The position numbers and the translations under genes were made by a program. Positions 24,725 to 33,142 of a DNA stretch of 64,000 nt are shown here, piece after piece (position 1 is the stretch's first letter; every line of letters starts with the position of its first letter). Source of the stretch: Paenibacillus sp. AN1007 (lineage in GTDB: Bacteria; Bacillota; Bacilli; Paenibacillales; Paenibacillaceae); assembly GCF_040702995.1 (NCBI RefSeq), contig NZ_CP159992.1, positions 1,141,501 to 1,205,500 on the forward strand, read 5' to 3'. Below the pieces are notes generated by a model. It ran no database searches, was not told the origin of the DNA, and was given only the letters and a program-made list of their open reading frames with translations.

Positions 24725-25043
24725 CTTAGATCGCTGGTTAGATGTTAGCAGCAATTTCAACATTTTTATAGGTGTAATTACATGTATAGGAATAGTGAGT
24801 ATAGTCATTTACACTTTATTTTTGAACAAAATTGGAAAAAAAGATGAATATAGTTTACAAATCCGGCTCAATGTGACGAATAAGATGTTTATTTCACTTA
24901 TCATTTTATTCACTCTGTTTGTTTTTTTAGTCCCAAATAATATGCTGCATTACAAGCAAATCATTTATATGTGCTTTGCACTCACAGTTCTCGTTGGAGC
25001 AGTATCAGCCGCTTATTACTATATAAGGGACTTTAAAAACTGA
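24714..25043 (+). CDS. Small membrane protein, probable lantibiotic immunity (LtnI-like)
   Basis: A 109-residue protein with three membrane spans (about residues 14-38, 50-70, 78-98). ATG 24714, preceded by AAGGGGG, is chosen over an upstream frame overlapping the regulator. LtnI, a membrane immunity protein of about 116 residues, occupies the same position between LtnR and the ABC genes in lacticin 3147. Sequence identity cannot be judged here; the call rests on order, size and topology. Confidence 0.6.
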   Translation: MMNNLDRWLDVSSNFNIFIGVITCIGIVSIVIYTLFLNKIGKKDEYSLQIRLNVTNKMFISLIILFTLFVFLVPNNMLHYKQIIYMCFALTVLVGAVSAAYYYIRDFKN

Positions 25044-25058
25044 GAGGGGCGAAGAACG

Positions 25059-25985
25059 ATGACTACATTAATCAAAACAGAAAATTTAAATAAACATTAT
25101 CGTAATACATTGGCTTTGAATAATGTAAACCTAAGTATTAACGAAGGCGATATCTATGGATTAATTGGAAAAAATGGGGCCGGTAAGTCCTCTTTGCTCC
25201 GAGTTTTGTGTGGTCAATCTACTCAATACTCAGGCAGAATAGAATTGTTCGGGAAAAACCTCAAACAAGGTTCCGAGCAATGGGGGGACATTGGTACTTT
25301 GATAGAATATCCCGCATTTTACCCCGAATTAACAGGTAGGCAAAATCTAGAATATTATAGAATTCAAAAAGGAATCAAAGAGAAAAATCGCATTGAAAAA
25401 ATACTAAATGACTTAGATTTAATAAAATTTGCGGATAAAAAGTTCAAACAATATTCTCTGGGGAACAAGCAAAGACTCGGAATTGCTCTTGCTCTACTAA
25501 ATAATCCTAAAATTTTAATTTTAGATGAGCCTACAAACGGATTAGATCCTATAGGAATTAAAGAAATAAGGAGATTATTGCTGGAAATAAACAAAAAATC
25601 AAAGACGACTATACTAATTTCCAGCCATATTTTGTCTGAGTTAGAACATCTGGTTACAAAAATTGGATTTATTGATAACGGTAAAATTATTGAGGAAATC
25701 AGTGTGGAGGATTTCAGGAGTACTGCTAAAAATTCAATTATCATAAAAGTTCTGAATTACAATAAAATATTCCCGATTTTGAAAGATACCTTCAAGAACA
25801 ACGAAGTAACGCTTCTAGACAATATGGATATCAAAATTTCTGGTAAGCACATCGATATTTCAAGTATATCCCAAATTATCCTGCAGGCTGACGAAAAAAT
25901 ACAATCTATTCATGAGAGAACGGACTCTTTGGAAGAATATTTTATTAATTTAGTTGGGGGCATGGATAATGAAAAATTATCTTAA
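25059..25985 (+). CDS. ABC transporter ATP-binding protein, lantibiotic immunity (LtnF/LanF-like)
   Basis: A 308-residue ABC ATPase: Walker A 'GKNGAGKSS' (37-45), signature 'YSLGNKQRLG' near 131-140, Walker B 'ILILDEPTNGLD' near 150-161, then a C-terminal extension of about 90 residues typical of BcrA/LanF. With the following permease it should pump lantibiotic off the producer's membrane. LanF proteins carry an E-loop in place of the Q-loop glutamine; the segment 'IGTLIEYPAFYPELTG' fits this. It overlaps the permease gene by 17 nt. Confidence 0.85.
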   Translation: MTTLIKTENLNKHYRNTLALNNVNLSINEGDIYGLIGKNGAGKSSLLRVLCGQSTQYSGRIELFGKNLKQGSEQWGDIGTLIEYPAFYPELTGRQNLEYYRIQKGIKEKNRIEKILNDLDLIKFADKKFKQYSLGNKQRLGIALALLNNPKILILDEPTNGLDPIGIKEIRRLLLEINKKSKTTILISSHILSELEHLVTKIGFIDNGKIIEEISVEDFRSTAKNSIIIKVLNYNKIFPILKDTFKNNEVTLLDNMDIKISGKHIDISSISQIILQADEKIQSIHERTDSLEEYFINLVGGMDNEKLS

Positions 25986-26712
25986 AAGTGAAGTATACAG
26001 AATAAAATCTAAAAAGCTTATATACTTTCTGCCTTTTATTATAGCCGCAATTCCTATATTTGGAGTCTTTCTAGTATGGTCCGTTGGGCTTTCCAATCCT
26101 GATTTCGAATATAATAATACAGGTTTTATATATCGATTTTGCAGGCTTTCTTTTAACAGTCTTATTTTACTCATTCCTTTTCTAACCATTTATTTGTTCT
26201 CGAGTGAGTATTCCAATGGTACGTTTAAAAATGTGGTTTCTTCAGGAATAAGCAGGAGAAGTATATATATATCAAAATATATTATCATACTTGCTGTATT
26301 AATTTTAATTAGTATTATTGATTTGCTTCTTATTGTTTTTACTATTGAGTCACTTATAGTACATAAAGATCCCAATGAACAAACGATTTTTTTTAAAAGT
26401 ATAGTTCAAACCATTCCTCTTCTTATCGCAGCGTTTTCAGTATCTGTTATGCTTTGTTTTACAGAAGAGAAAATAATTTCCAATTTAATTAAATACTATC
26501 TCTTATTATATGTTATACCTGTTTTCTTTGGGAATTTTGAAAATTTAATTCCTATAATCAAACCTTATTTGAATGTATTTCCTGTTATTAGAATGACTAA
26601 CGATATATCTTTTTCAGCTGGAAGTGTGTTGTTTAATTGGTTAGAAGCTATAATTTATTTTTTGATCGCATTTATGATAGGGAATTCAATTTTCAACAAA
26701 AAAGAAATATAA
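25969..26712 (+). CDS. ABC transporter permease, lantibiotic immunity (LtnE/LanE-like)
   Basis: A 247-residue ABC-2 type permease with six hydrophobic segments, starting at ATG 25969 inside the ATPase gene end. The pattern 'FSSEYSNGTFKNVVSSGISRRSIYISKY' is typical of bacitracin/lantibiotic immunity permeases. It closes the four-gene regulator-immunity operon; a strong terminator follows 50 nt later. A Lys at the very end and the AT-rich codon use agree with its neighbours. Confidence 0.82.
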   Translation: MKNYLKSEVYRIKSKKLIYFLPFIIAAIPIFGVFLVWSVGLSNPDFEYNNTGFIYRFCRLSFNSLILLIPFLTIYLFSSEYSNGTFKNVVSSGISRRSIYISKYIIILAVLILISIIDLLLIVFTIESLIVHKDPNEQTIFFKSIVQTIPLLIAAFSVSVMLCFTEEKIISNLIKYYLLLYVIPVFFGNFENLIPIIKPYLNVFPVIRMTNDISFSAGSVLFNWLEAIIYFLIAFMIGNSIFNKKEI

Positions 26713-26760
26713 TCCAATTGATCTTATTTGGTTAAAACAGCATATTGTGAAATTTAAATA

Positions 26761-26824
26761 GATCCACAGCAAAGCTGACGACGGTAGTCTAGATTACCGA
26801 AACCTGTTTTGCTGTGGATCTTTT
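26761..26824 (+). terminator. Intrinsic terminator of the immunity operon
   Basis: 13-bp arms GATCCACAGCAAA (26761-26773) and TTTGCTGTGGATC (26808-26820), followed by TTTT. Confidence 0.85.
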
Positions 26825-27071
26825 AAGGTTGTATGACCAAACATAATTCTTACAATTTTCATAGTGACTTTTGAAAGGGTAACAGCAGCGTGGTTCGAGT
26901 TAATTATTGTCCCTATAGTCACGAGATGTTTTCAATTCTGCCCGATTTAGCAGTCTTTTTAAGAGAAAGATTTTGTTCAAAATGATGCGTAAAAGATGAA
27001 ATAATTCTCATAATGTGTCGCAGAGAAATGGAATTTATTCCTTAAAAATGTGAATGTAAACAAAAAAACTA
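26825..27071. other. Gene-free region upstream of the lantibiotic genes
   Basis: About 250 nt of AT-rich sequence between the immunity terminator and the lanA1 promoter, without a credible open frame. Part of a gene-free interval of about 430 nt. Confidence 0.5.
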
Positions 27072-27099
27072 TTGATAAAGTAAAAAAATGACTTATAAT
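27072..27099 (+). promoter_or_regulatory. Promoter of lanA1
   Basis: TTGATA (27072-27077) and TATAAT (27094-27099), 16-nt spacer. The predicted transcript start near 27106 coincides with the 5' arm of a long-range inverted repeat enclosing lanA1. Confidence 0.7.
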
Positions 27100-27106
27100 G
27101 TAAGTC

Positions 27107-27378
27107 AGCTGGGTATATATTCTAAAAACTGGGAGTGATTGTAATGGTTAACGATAGAAATCCTTTTGTTGCTTTTAATAAAAAAGAAAATTTAGAGTTT
27201 TTATCTCCTGTGTTAGCAGAAGAGATCACTGAAGTCGATATCAGTATCCAAGGTGGATGCACGACGAATACGTTTACACTCAGCAATTTCTTAGGTAATC
27301 AAGGCGGATGGTGTACTTTGTCGAAAGAATGTCAACGCGCTTGTAACTAAGTGAATTAGGCTATACATATACCCAGCT
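27107..27378 (+). repeat. 12-bp inverted repeat enclosing lanA1
   Basis: AGCTGGGTATAT at 27107-27118 and its exact complement ATATACCCAGCT at 27367-27378 flank the lanA1 coding region. In the mRNA they can pair the 5' end with the region just after the stop codon. Confidence 0.65.
27144..27350 (+). CDS. Two-component lantibiotic alpha-peptide precursor
   Basis: A 68-residue class II lanthipeptide precursor, started at ATG 27144 with GGGAGTGATT upstream. The leader (about 38 residues, acidic, 'AEEITEVDIS') ends in the double-glycine site 'IQGG'. The 30-residue core begins CTTNTFTLSN and ends WCTLSKECQRACN. It aligns throughout with lacticin 3147 A1 and, at the C-terminus, with haloduracin alpha and mersacidin, including the lipid II-binding ring motif CTLxxEC. 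Four Cys and several Thr/Ser can form the rings. The alpha partner normally binds lipid II. Confidence 0.92.
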   Translation: MVNDRNPFVAFNKKENLEFLSPVLAEEITEVDISIQGGCTTNTFTLSNFLGNQGGWCTLSKECQRACN

Positions 27379-27409
27379 AATTTTATCAAGATCTTAGGGA
27401 GGAACTATC

Positions 27410-30400
27410 GTGAATTTGACTAAAGAGGATGTAATACCATTTTGGAAATCAATACTTAATATTCAAAATGAAAGCGATTTAGAGTCGCATCTTAAACATT
27501 TTTTCGGTGATGATATAGATAGGTTAGTTGAAAAAATTAATAGTGAGAATGCACATAAAGAAATCAATATCGAATCTGTTAAATCAGATCAAGAGAAACA
27601 AGATTTTTTCAAGAAAGAGTTTGATCTATTCTTGAGTAGATTGAATAACATTATTGGGTCTTGTGAATTTCTAATGGACAAAGACAAATTTAGTGAATCG
27701 CAGCATCATCAGTTGGAGAAAATCATAGAGAATGATTTGTGGTATTTTCTAATTGATGAAGCCACACTTTATTTTAAGGAAAATAACACCAAATTTAAAA
27801 AAATAAATGGTGAGAAAGCTCTTCAAATCTTTATCGAAGAAGTTTTCCATACCAAACGTTTTAGAAGTCAATGCGAGATATTATATCCTGACTTGTTCGC
27901 TCTTATTAATTTAAGGATTAACCACTATTTGGAATACATTGAAGAAATCATTAGTAATATAACAGGAGACTTTAACAAAATACAATCTTTATTACCTTCA
28001 TCTAATTCATCTTTTAAATTGAAAGATATCAAGATTGGAAGTGGTGATACACATTCCAATGGTAGAAGTGTAGCAAAAGTTGAATTCGATCAAGGGAATG
28101 TTTATTACAAGCCGAGAACCGGAGAGCTTGATATTAATTTTTTTGACTTTATGGACGAATTGTCTACATACAATGAAAAATTCAATTTTAAACGGGCAGA
28201 AGTGATCAGTGAACTTAAATATTCTTACTTTAAGGAAGTAGAACACAAACTCGTTGAAAATCAGGAAGAAATGGAAATATATTATGAGAAATTAGGCTAT
28301 ATCTTATGCATTATGTATACATTGAATGGAACAGATTTTCACAGTGAAAATATCATTGCGCACGGGAAAGATCCTGTTTTAGTTGATCTAGAATCACTTT
28401 TTCACTCCAATATATTTTTAAATGAAAATTTGTATGATCATGGCTTTTTAGAAATTATCAAATCTTCTGACCCTACTGTACTGGATGTAGGAATACTGCC
28501 AAAAAAAATTGTTAAAAATTATGACTCAGACGATTATTCTCTTGAAATCGGTGGGATTGGTGCAGAAAAACAAAAAACTTCACCGTTTAAGTTCTCGGAA
28601 TTTAGCATTGACGCAGATGGAGAACCAAGGCATGTCAGGAAATTTGGATTCAATGGGGTGAGTGAGAATAATCCAATCAAAGAGATTGATGATTCTACAA
28701 TATTTGAAATGAATATAATAATGCAAAAAAGTTTCGAATATTTTTATAAATGGATTCTGAATAACAAGACCGTTTACCAAAACATGGTATCCAAATATTT
28801 CAGTAATCAAAAAATCAGAGTGATTCTGCGTCCAACTTTTTTATACTCAAAATTATTACTTTTAAGTAAAAATATTTATATTATAGGCAATAAAACGAAT
28901 CGAGAAATACTCTTCTCTAAATTGTCTTTTGAACGTGAGAATCAACTATCTTTTGTGTACAGTGAGTACAATCAATTGATGAATTACGATGTGCCTATAT
29001 TTTATACGAATACTAACAGTTTGGAAATAATGGACTCTGATAATAATATTTTAGGTGTACTCTCAGACAAGACTCCATTGGAAAGCTCACTTCAAAAAAT
29101 AAATAGGATGTCCTTGGATGACCTAGATAATCAGAAAACTTTGATTGATCAAGCAATGCGGCTAAAGGAATACAAGGGGGATAAAACAGATATTGTTTTT
29201 GGATCTTTAGAAGGTGAAAAAAATAGTATTGAGTTGGAGAGCGCTGAAAAACTTATCGAAAATATTGGCGATTTATTGTTGAAAAGAGCAATTCATGCTA
29301 ATAAAGAGTCTGTTACATGGATTAGTACTACGATTCTAGGTAAAGAAGAATCCGAATTTGGTGTTGGACCTGTAGGGAATGATGTTTATTTGGGTAATGC
29401 TGGAATTGCTCTCTTTCTCGCTCAACTTTATAAATTCTCAGGAAATGAAAAGTATAAAGAGATTGTTAACAAAGCGATAAATTATAATATTAGATTTTTG
29501 AAACAAGAAAAATTGTATGAAAATGGTAATACTGGTTATTACAACGGGACTAGTGGCTTGTTATTAAGTATAGCGGTCATTAACAAAATAATACCTATTG
29601 AAGGTTTTCAAGAGATTATGTCTACATCGCTGCAAAGGCTGAATAGATTAGTGAAAAAGAGTAATAATTATGATCTTTTCTCTGGTTCTAGTGGTTTAAT
29701 CACATGTTTGATTGCTTTAGATAACATATATCCAGATTATCGGGAACATATCCGCCCACTGTTAGAAGAATCCTACTCGAATTTGTACACGAATGCTGTA
29801 CGTAAGGGAAATACTTGCTATTGGGAAAACAAAAACACATTAGCCTATGTTGGCTATGCTCATGGTAATGCAGGAATATTAGCATCATTAATAAAATTAA
29901 AATCAATTGAGAATGAAATTCTAGGTTACGAACTTGTAAATAGCGATTTTTTACATGAGATATCCAATTATATAGATACAGCGTATGATGATGAATTGAA
30001 TAATTGGGAAAATATACCTGGATCTAAAAAATATTCATATGGATGGTGTCATGGAGCACCAGGCTTGTTACTAACACAAATAACAGCTAAAGAATGCAAT
30101 TCAAAAATGTTGAAAGATGAAAGTTATATAAGAAATTTAGTTGATATTGTCATCAAAAAAGGATTTGGAGCGAATCCATCTTATTGTCATGGGGATTTAG
30201 GAAGCTTAAAAATCATTCAAAAATACGCAAAGGTATTTGGAGATAATAAACTTCTTGAACAATGTAATACAACGTACACCAGTATTTATCACAAAACTAT
30301 AGATAAAAAATGGGAAAAACAAGTACTATCTCATTCAGAATCCTTAGGGTTATTGATCGGTGTAGCAGGTTGGGGATATTCGGTATTGGATCATCTGTAC

Positions 30401-30433
30401 CCAGAGGAAACTTTTGACTTTTTTACGCTATAA
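27410..30433 (+). CDS. lanM1: Class II lanthionine synthetase LanM1
   Basis: A 1007-residue LanM. The N-terminal ~600 residues are the DUF4135 dehydratase that phosphorylates and eliminates Ser/Thr: 'GSGDTHSNGRSVAKVEF', Lys in 'VYYKPRTG', and 'NGTDFHSENIIAHGKDPVLVDLE' carry the kinase-like active site. The C-terminal ~350 residues are the LanC cyclase with zinc ligands Cys880 ('GWCHGAPG') and Cys926-His927 ('YCHGDLG'). GTG start with GGGAGGA 8 nt upstream. Being next to lanA1, it probably modifies the alpha peptide. Low GC throughout. Confidence 0.93.
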   Translation: MNLTKEDVIPFWKSILNIQNESDLESHLKHFFGDDIDRLVEKINSENAHKEINIESVKSDQEKQDFFKKEFDLFLSRLNNIIGSCEFLMDKDKFSESQHHQLEKIIENDLWYFLIDEATLYFKENNTKFKKINGEKALQIFIEEVFHTKRFRSQCEILYPDLFALINLRINHYLEYIEEIISNITGDFNKIQSLLPSSNSSFKLKDIKIGSGDTHSNGRSVAKVEFDQGNVYYKPRTGELDINFFDFMDELSTYNEKFNFKRAEVISELKYSYFKEVEHKLVENQEEMEIYYEKLGYILCIMYTLNGTDFHSENIIAHGKDPVLVDLESLFHSNIFLNENLYDHGFLEIIKSSDPTVLDVGILPKKIVKNYDSDDYSLEIGGIGAEKQKTSPFKFSEFSIDADGEPRHVRKFGFNGVSENNPIKEIDDSTIFEMNIIMQKSFEYFYKWILNNKTVYQNMVSKYFSNQKIRVILRPTFLYSKLLLLSKNIYIIGNKTNREILFSKLSFERENQLSFVYSEYNQLMNYDVPIFYTNTNSLEIMDSDNNILGVLSDKTPLESSLQKINRMSLDDLDNQKTLIDQAMRLKEYKGDKTDIVFGSLEGEKNSIELESAEKLIENIGDLLLKRAIHANKESVTWISTTILGKEESEFGVGPVGNDVYLGNAGIALFLAQLYKFSGNEKYKEIVNKAINYNIRFLKQEKLYENGNTGYYNGTSGLLLSIAVINKIIPIEGFQEIMSTSLQRLNRLVKKSNNYDLFSGSSGLITCLIALDNIYPDYREHIRPLLEESYSNLYTNAVRKGNTCYWENKNTLAYVGYAHGNAGILASLIKLKSIENEILGYELVNSDFLHEISNYIDTAYDDELNNWENIPGSKKYSYGWCHGAPGLLLTQITAKECNSKMLKDESYIRNLVDIVIKKGFGANPSYCHGDLGSLKIIQKYAKVFGDNKLLEQCNTTYTSIYHKTIDKKWEKQVLSHSESLGLLIGVAGWGYSVLDHLYPEETFDFFTL

Positions 30434-30535
30434 ATATTTAAGCGATGCTGATGAAAAGCTCCAAAGGATAAATTAGCGTGAATTGCACGGCTTCATAAAA
30501 AGGTGAATAAAAGATTGCTTCTATGAGGTATCTAA

Positions 30536-32686
30536 ATGAAGAGAATCAAGGTAATAAGACAATTACAACCTAACGAATGTGGGCTTTGCTGCTGCAAAAT
30601 GGTACTGGATTTCCATGGCTGTAATGTTCAATTAAGAGATATCCGTAATGAGATTGGTTCGATTAGAGACGGAGTTAATATATTTCATATAAAGAAATAT
30701 ATTGAAAAGTACAATTTTAAGGCTAGAGTGCTGAAACTAAAGACTTCAGATGTGTCAGACACATTAAAAAAGTTGAAACTTCCAGCTATTCTTTTTTGGG
30801 ACAATAGACATTTCGTCGTCTTAGAAGGTATAAAAAATAATCGATATTCCATAATTGATCCTGAATTGGGTAGAGTTTCATATGCTGAAAAAGATATACT
30901 TGCTCATTTCAACAACATATTATTGGAAGTTCATCAATTAGAAGACTCTTTGAAGATCTCTGATATCGGATTTTTCAAAAAATGGTATTTCTTTATTTTC
31001 TCTTTGAAATCATCAGCAGGCAAAATAGTATTAAGTGTTGTACTATCGATCTTTATGTATCTAATCACTATTTTTTCAGCAGAGTTTTCAAAAATAATAA
31101 TTAACCGTATGTCGGGTTTAACAAATCCTACTAACCTTGAACAGCATATAGGAACTTTTAATGATTTTCTGATCGTTTTATTGTTATTTTTTGTAGTTGT
31201 AGGTGCAGCCGTGTTCATTCGTGAAATTATCTCATTGTCTCTTCGTGTGGATACCGAAAAAAAAATAGTGTCTGAAGCATTTAAAAAAACATTGAGCTTA
31301 CCGTATTCATTTTTTGAATCACGAACTAATGGAGAGTTAATGACCAGCTTAGGTAGTGTGAACCTCCTAAAAGATTTTCTATTGGATAAATATATAAAGA
31401 TGTTCTTTGATATTGGATTATTTATCATTTTAATTGGATATGTCTGTTCAATATCAGTGAAATTATTCTTTATACACATTGTGTTATTAGTACTGAACCA
31501 AGCTCTTATTATTAGTTTATCCAATAAAATCAAAGAATTGGGTCATCAAGAATTCACGTTGAACTCACAATCTAATGGTATCCAAATAGAGACACTGCAC
31601 TCGATTCAACTGACAAAGGTAATGCGGTCTGAAAATGAAATATATTCAAAATGGGAAAATATTTTTTCTGAGCTGCAGAATATTAGGAAAAGAAAACAAT
31701 TTTACCAGGGTATTCTCGCTACATTTGGAAATACCGTTAATATTATAATTCCGTTACTGCTGCTCGTTGTTGGATTTTATTTGTTCATACATCAAGAAGT
31801 AACCCTAGGCGATATTATCATAGCTCAAACTTTTACCATTATGTCGATTTCTTTAATAGCTCAAGTGCTAAACACATACAGTGAATATATTGTCAATTCA
31901 AGTTTTATAGAGAGAATAAATGATATTGTGCTGCATCCTGAAGAAATTCAAGGAGTTAGAGAAATAGATAAAATAAAGAAAATCGAGATAAAAAATTTAG
32001 ATTTCACGTATTCCAAGGATGCAAATCTGGTTTTAAAGAATATTAATCTCTGTATTAATAGCGGAGAGAAAATAGCTTTTGTAGGTTCGACCGGTTGTGG
32101 TAAAAGTACACTAGTGAAATTGTTGTCTGGACTGTATAGAGAAGAAAATCTTCCTATTTTTTATAATGACGTGCCGGCTAATGAAATAGCTGCTGTTTCT
32201 TTAAGTAAGCAAATCTCCTGCGTTCTTCAGGACATGCATATATATGCAGATACGATTCTTGAAAATATACGTGCACAAAGACATGGTTATAATGAGGCAG
32301 ACGTAAAAAAGGCAGCAGAGGCTGCTTGCTTAGATCAAGATGTATCCAAATTTCCTATGCAATATTATACAGTCCCTACAGACTCAGGTATGGATTTATC
32401 TGGTGGCCAAAAACAAAGAATTGCTATTGCAAGAGCTGTATTAAACAATCCAACTGTTCTGATATTTGATGAAGGCACAAGTTATCTTGATTATATAACT
32501 GAAAGAAAAATAATGAATAACATTCTCGGTCAAGAAAATATTTCTATTATTGTTGCTCATCGATTAGATAGTATAAAAAATTGCGATCGTATTTATTTTA
32601 TGGAAAACGGAGAAATAGTTGAACAAGGAACCCATTATGAACTTATGGATCTTAAAGGTAAATATTATGACTTATATTCCAATTAG
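30536..32686 (+). CDS. lanT1: Lantibiotic peptidase-ABC exporter LanT1
   Basis: A 716-residue LanT. Residues 1-135 are a C39 peptidase: Cys15 ('NECGLCCCK'), His92 ('NRHFVVLEG') and Asp108 ('IIDPELG') form the triad that removes double-glycine leaders. The middle has six membrane spans; the C-terminal ATPase has Walker A 'GSTGCGKST', signature 'LSGGQKQR' and Walker B 'LIFDEGTSYLD'. GAGG lies 8 nt before the ATG. It follows lanM1 after 102 nt. Confidence 0.93.
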   Translation: MKRIKVIRQLQPNECGLCCCKMVLDFHGCNVQLRDIRNEIGSIRDGVNIFHIKKYIEKYNFKARVLKLKTSDVSDTLKKLKLPAILFWDNRHFVVLEGIKNNRYSIIDPELGRVSYAEKDILAHFNNILLEVHQLEDSLKISDIGFFKKWYFFIFSLKSSAGKIVLSVVLSIFMYLITIFSAEFSKIIINRMSGLTNPTNLEQHIGTFNDFLIVLLLFFVVVGAAVFIREIISLSLRVDTEKKIVSEAFKKTLSLPYSFFESRTNGELMTSLGSVNLLKDFLLDKYIKMFFDIGLFIILIGYVCSISVKLFFIHIVLLVLNQALIISLSNKIKELGHQEFTLNSQSNGIQIETLHSIQLTKVMRSENEIYSKWENIFSELQNIRKRKQFYQGILATFGNTVNIIIPLLLLVVGFYLFIHQEVTLGDIIIAQTFTIMSISLIAQVLNTYSEYIVNSSFIERINDIVLHPEEIQGVREIDKIKKIEIKNLDFTYSKDANLVLKNINLCINSGEKIAFVGSTGCGKSTLVKLLSGLYREENLPIFYNDVPANEIAAVSLSKQISCVLQDMHIYADTILENIRAQRHGYNEADVKKAAEAACLDQDVSKFPMQYYTVPTDSGMDLSGGQKQRIAIARAVLNNPTVLIFDEGTSYLDYITERKIMNNILGQENISIIVAHRLDSIKNCDRIYFMENGEIVEQGTHYELMDLKGKYYDLYSN

Positions 32687-32712
32687 ATAGATTGAGTAAT
32701 ATTGTGCACAAA

Positions 32713-32759
32713 CCACCGTCTGAATTAAAGAAAAATATCATTGCTTAATCAGGCGGTGG
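32713..32759 (+). promoter_or_regulatory. Hairpin between lanT1 and lanA2
   Basis: Arms CCACCGTCTGA (32713-32723) and TCAGGCGGTGG (32749-32759), one G-T pair, plus TTAA on both sides. No T run follows, so it is more likely an mRNA processing or stability element than a terminator. Confidence 0.5.
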
Positions 32760-32786
32760 AAAGTGAAAATAATTATGGGTACGACT

Positions 32787-32814
32787 TTGACAAAAAGTTA
32801 ACATAGTATAACTA
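32787..32814 (+). promoter_or_regulatory. Probable promoter of lanA2
   Basis: TTGACA (32787-32792) with TAACTA (32809-32814, spacer 16) or TATAAC (32807-32812, spacer 14). A perfect -35 box and AT-rich surroundings; it would give lanA2 its own strong transcript. Confidence 0.5.
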
Positions 32815-32845
32815 AAAAATATGACACGAAGGGAAGTATATTCAA

Positions 32846-33025
32846 ATGACAAAACGCGAAATTAGAAAAGAAATTTTGGAGAACAACACTTTTATTTGTG
32901 AAAAAGAAGTCGGTGAACTGCATGATAAAGTGGGAGCTGCAGTTCCGATCACTACATCGTCTTGGATCTGTGGTGTAGTTACTGCAGCATTATGTCCAAC
33001 AACAGCTTGCAGCAGTAAGTGCTAA
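32846..33025 (+). CDS. Two-component lantibiotic beta-peptide precursor
   Basis: A 59-residue precursor missing from simple gene-length filters. The ATG is preceded by GAAGGGAAG. Leader: MTKREIRKEILENNTF..., with 'EVGELHDKVGA' before the probable cut (Glu -8, Leu -7, Gly -2, Ala -1), a GA rather than GG site. The core is about 28 residues and ends ALCPTTACSSKC, the motif CPTTxCxxxC conserved in haloduracin beta, lacticin 3147 A2 and related pore-forming beta peptides; upstream are ITTSSWICG residues that can be dehydrated. There is a Cys in the leader too (residue 18), which should remain unmodified. Confidence 0.88.
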   Translation: MTKREIRKEILENNTFICEKEVGELHDKVGAAVPITTSSWICGVVTAALCPTTACSSKC

Positions 33026-33049
33026 TCTTTTGAAATTTTAATTTTTTAG

Positions 33050-33103
33050 AAAAGAGCAAATTAGTCAAAGTCGTACTAACACTTGATAATTTGCTCTTTT
33101 TGT
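33050..33103 (+). terminator. Terminator/attenuator between lanA2 and lanM2
   Basis: 14-bp perfect arms AAAAGAGCAAATTA (33050-33063) and TAATTTGCTCTTTT (33087-33100), ending in a T run. It should end most lanA2 transcripts and leave partial read-through to lanM2. Confidence 0.85.
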
Positions 33104-33142
33104 ATGATTAAACTTATTCATGAACGACAAGGAGCTGAGATG

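Noticed and set aside
30934..31533. A 199-codon minus-strand frame inside lanT1
   Set aside because: Lies opposite the membrane domain of LanT; product shows no conserved pattern.
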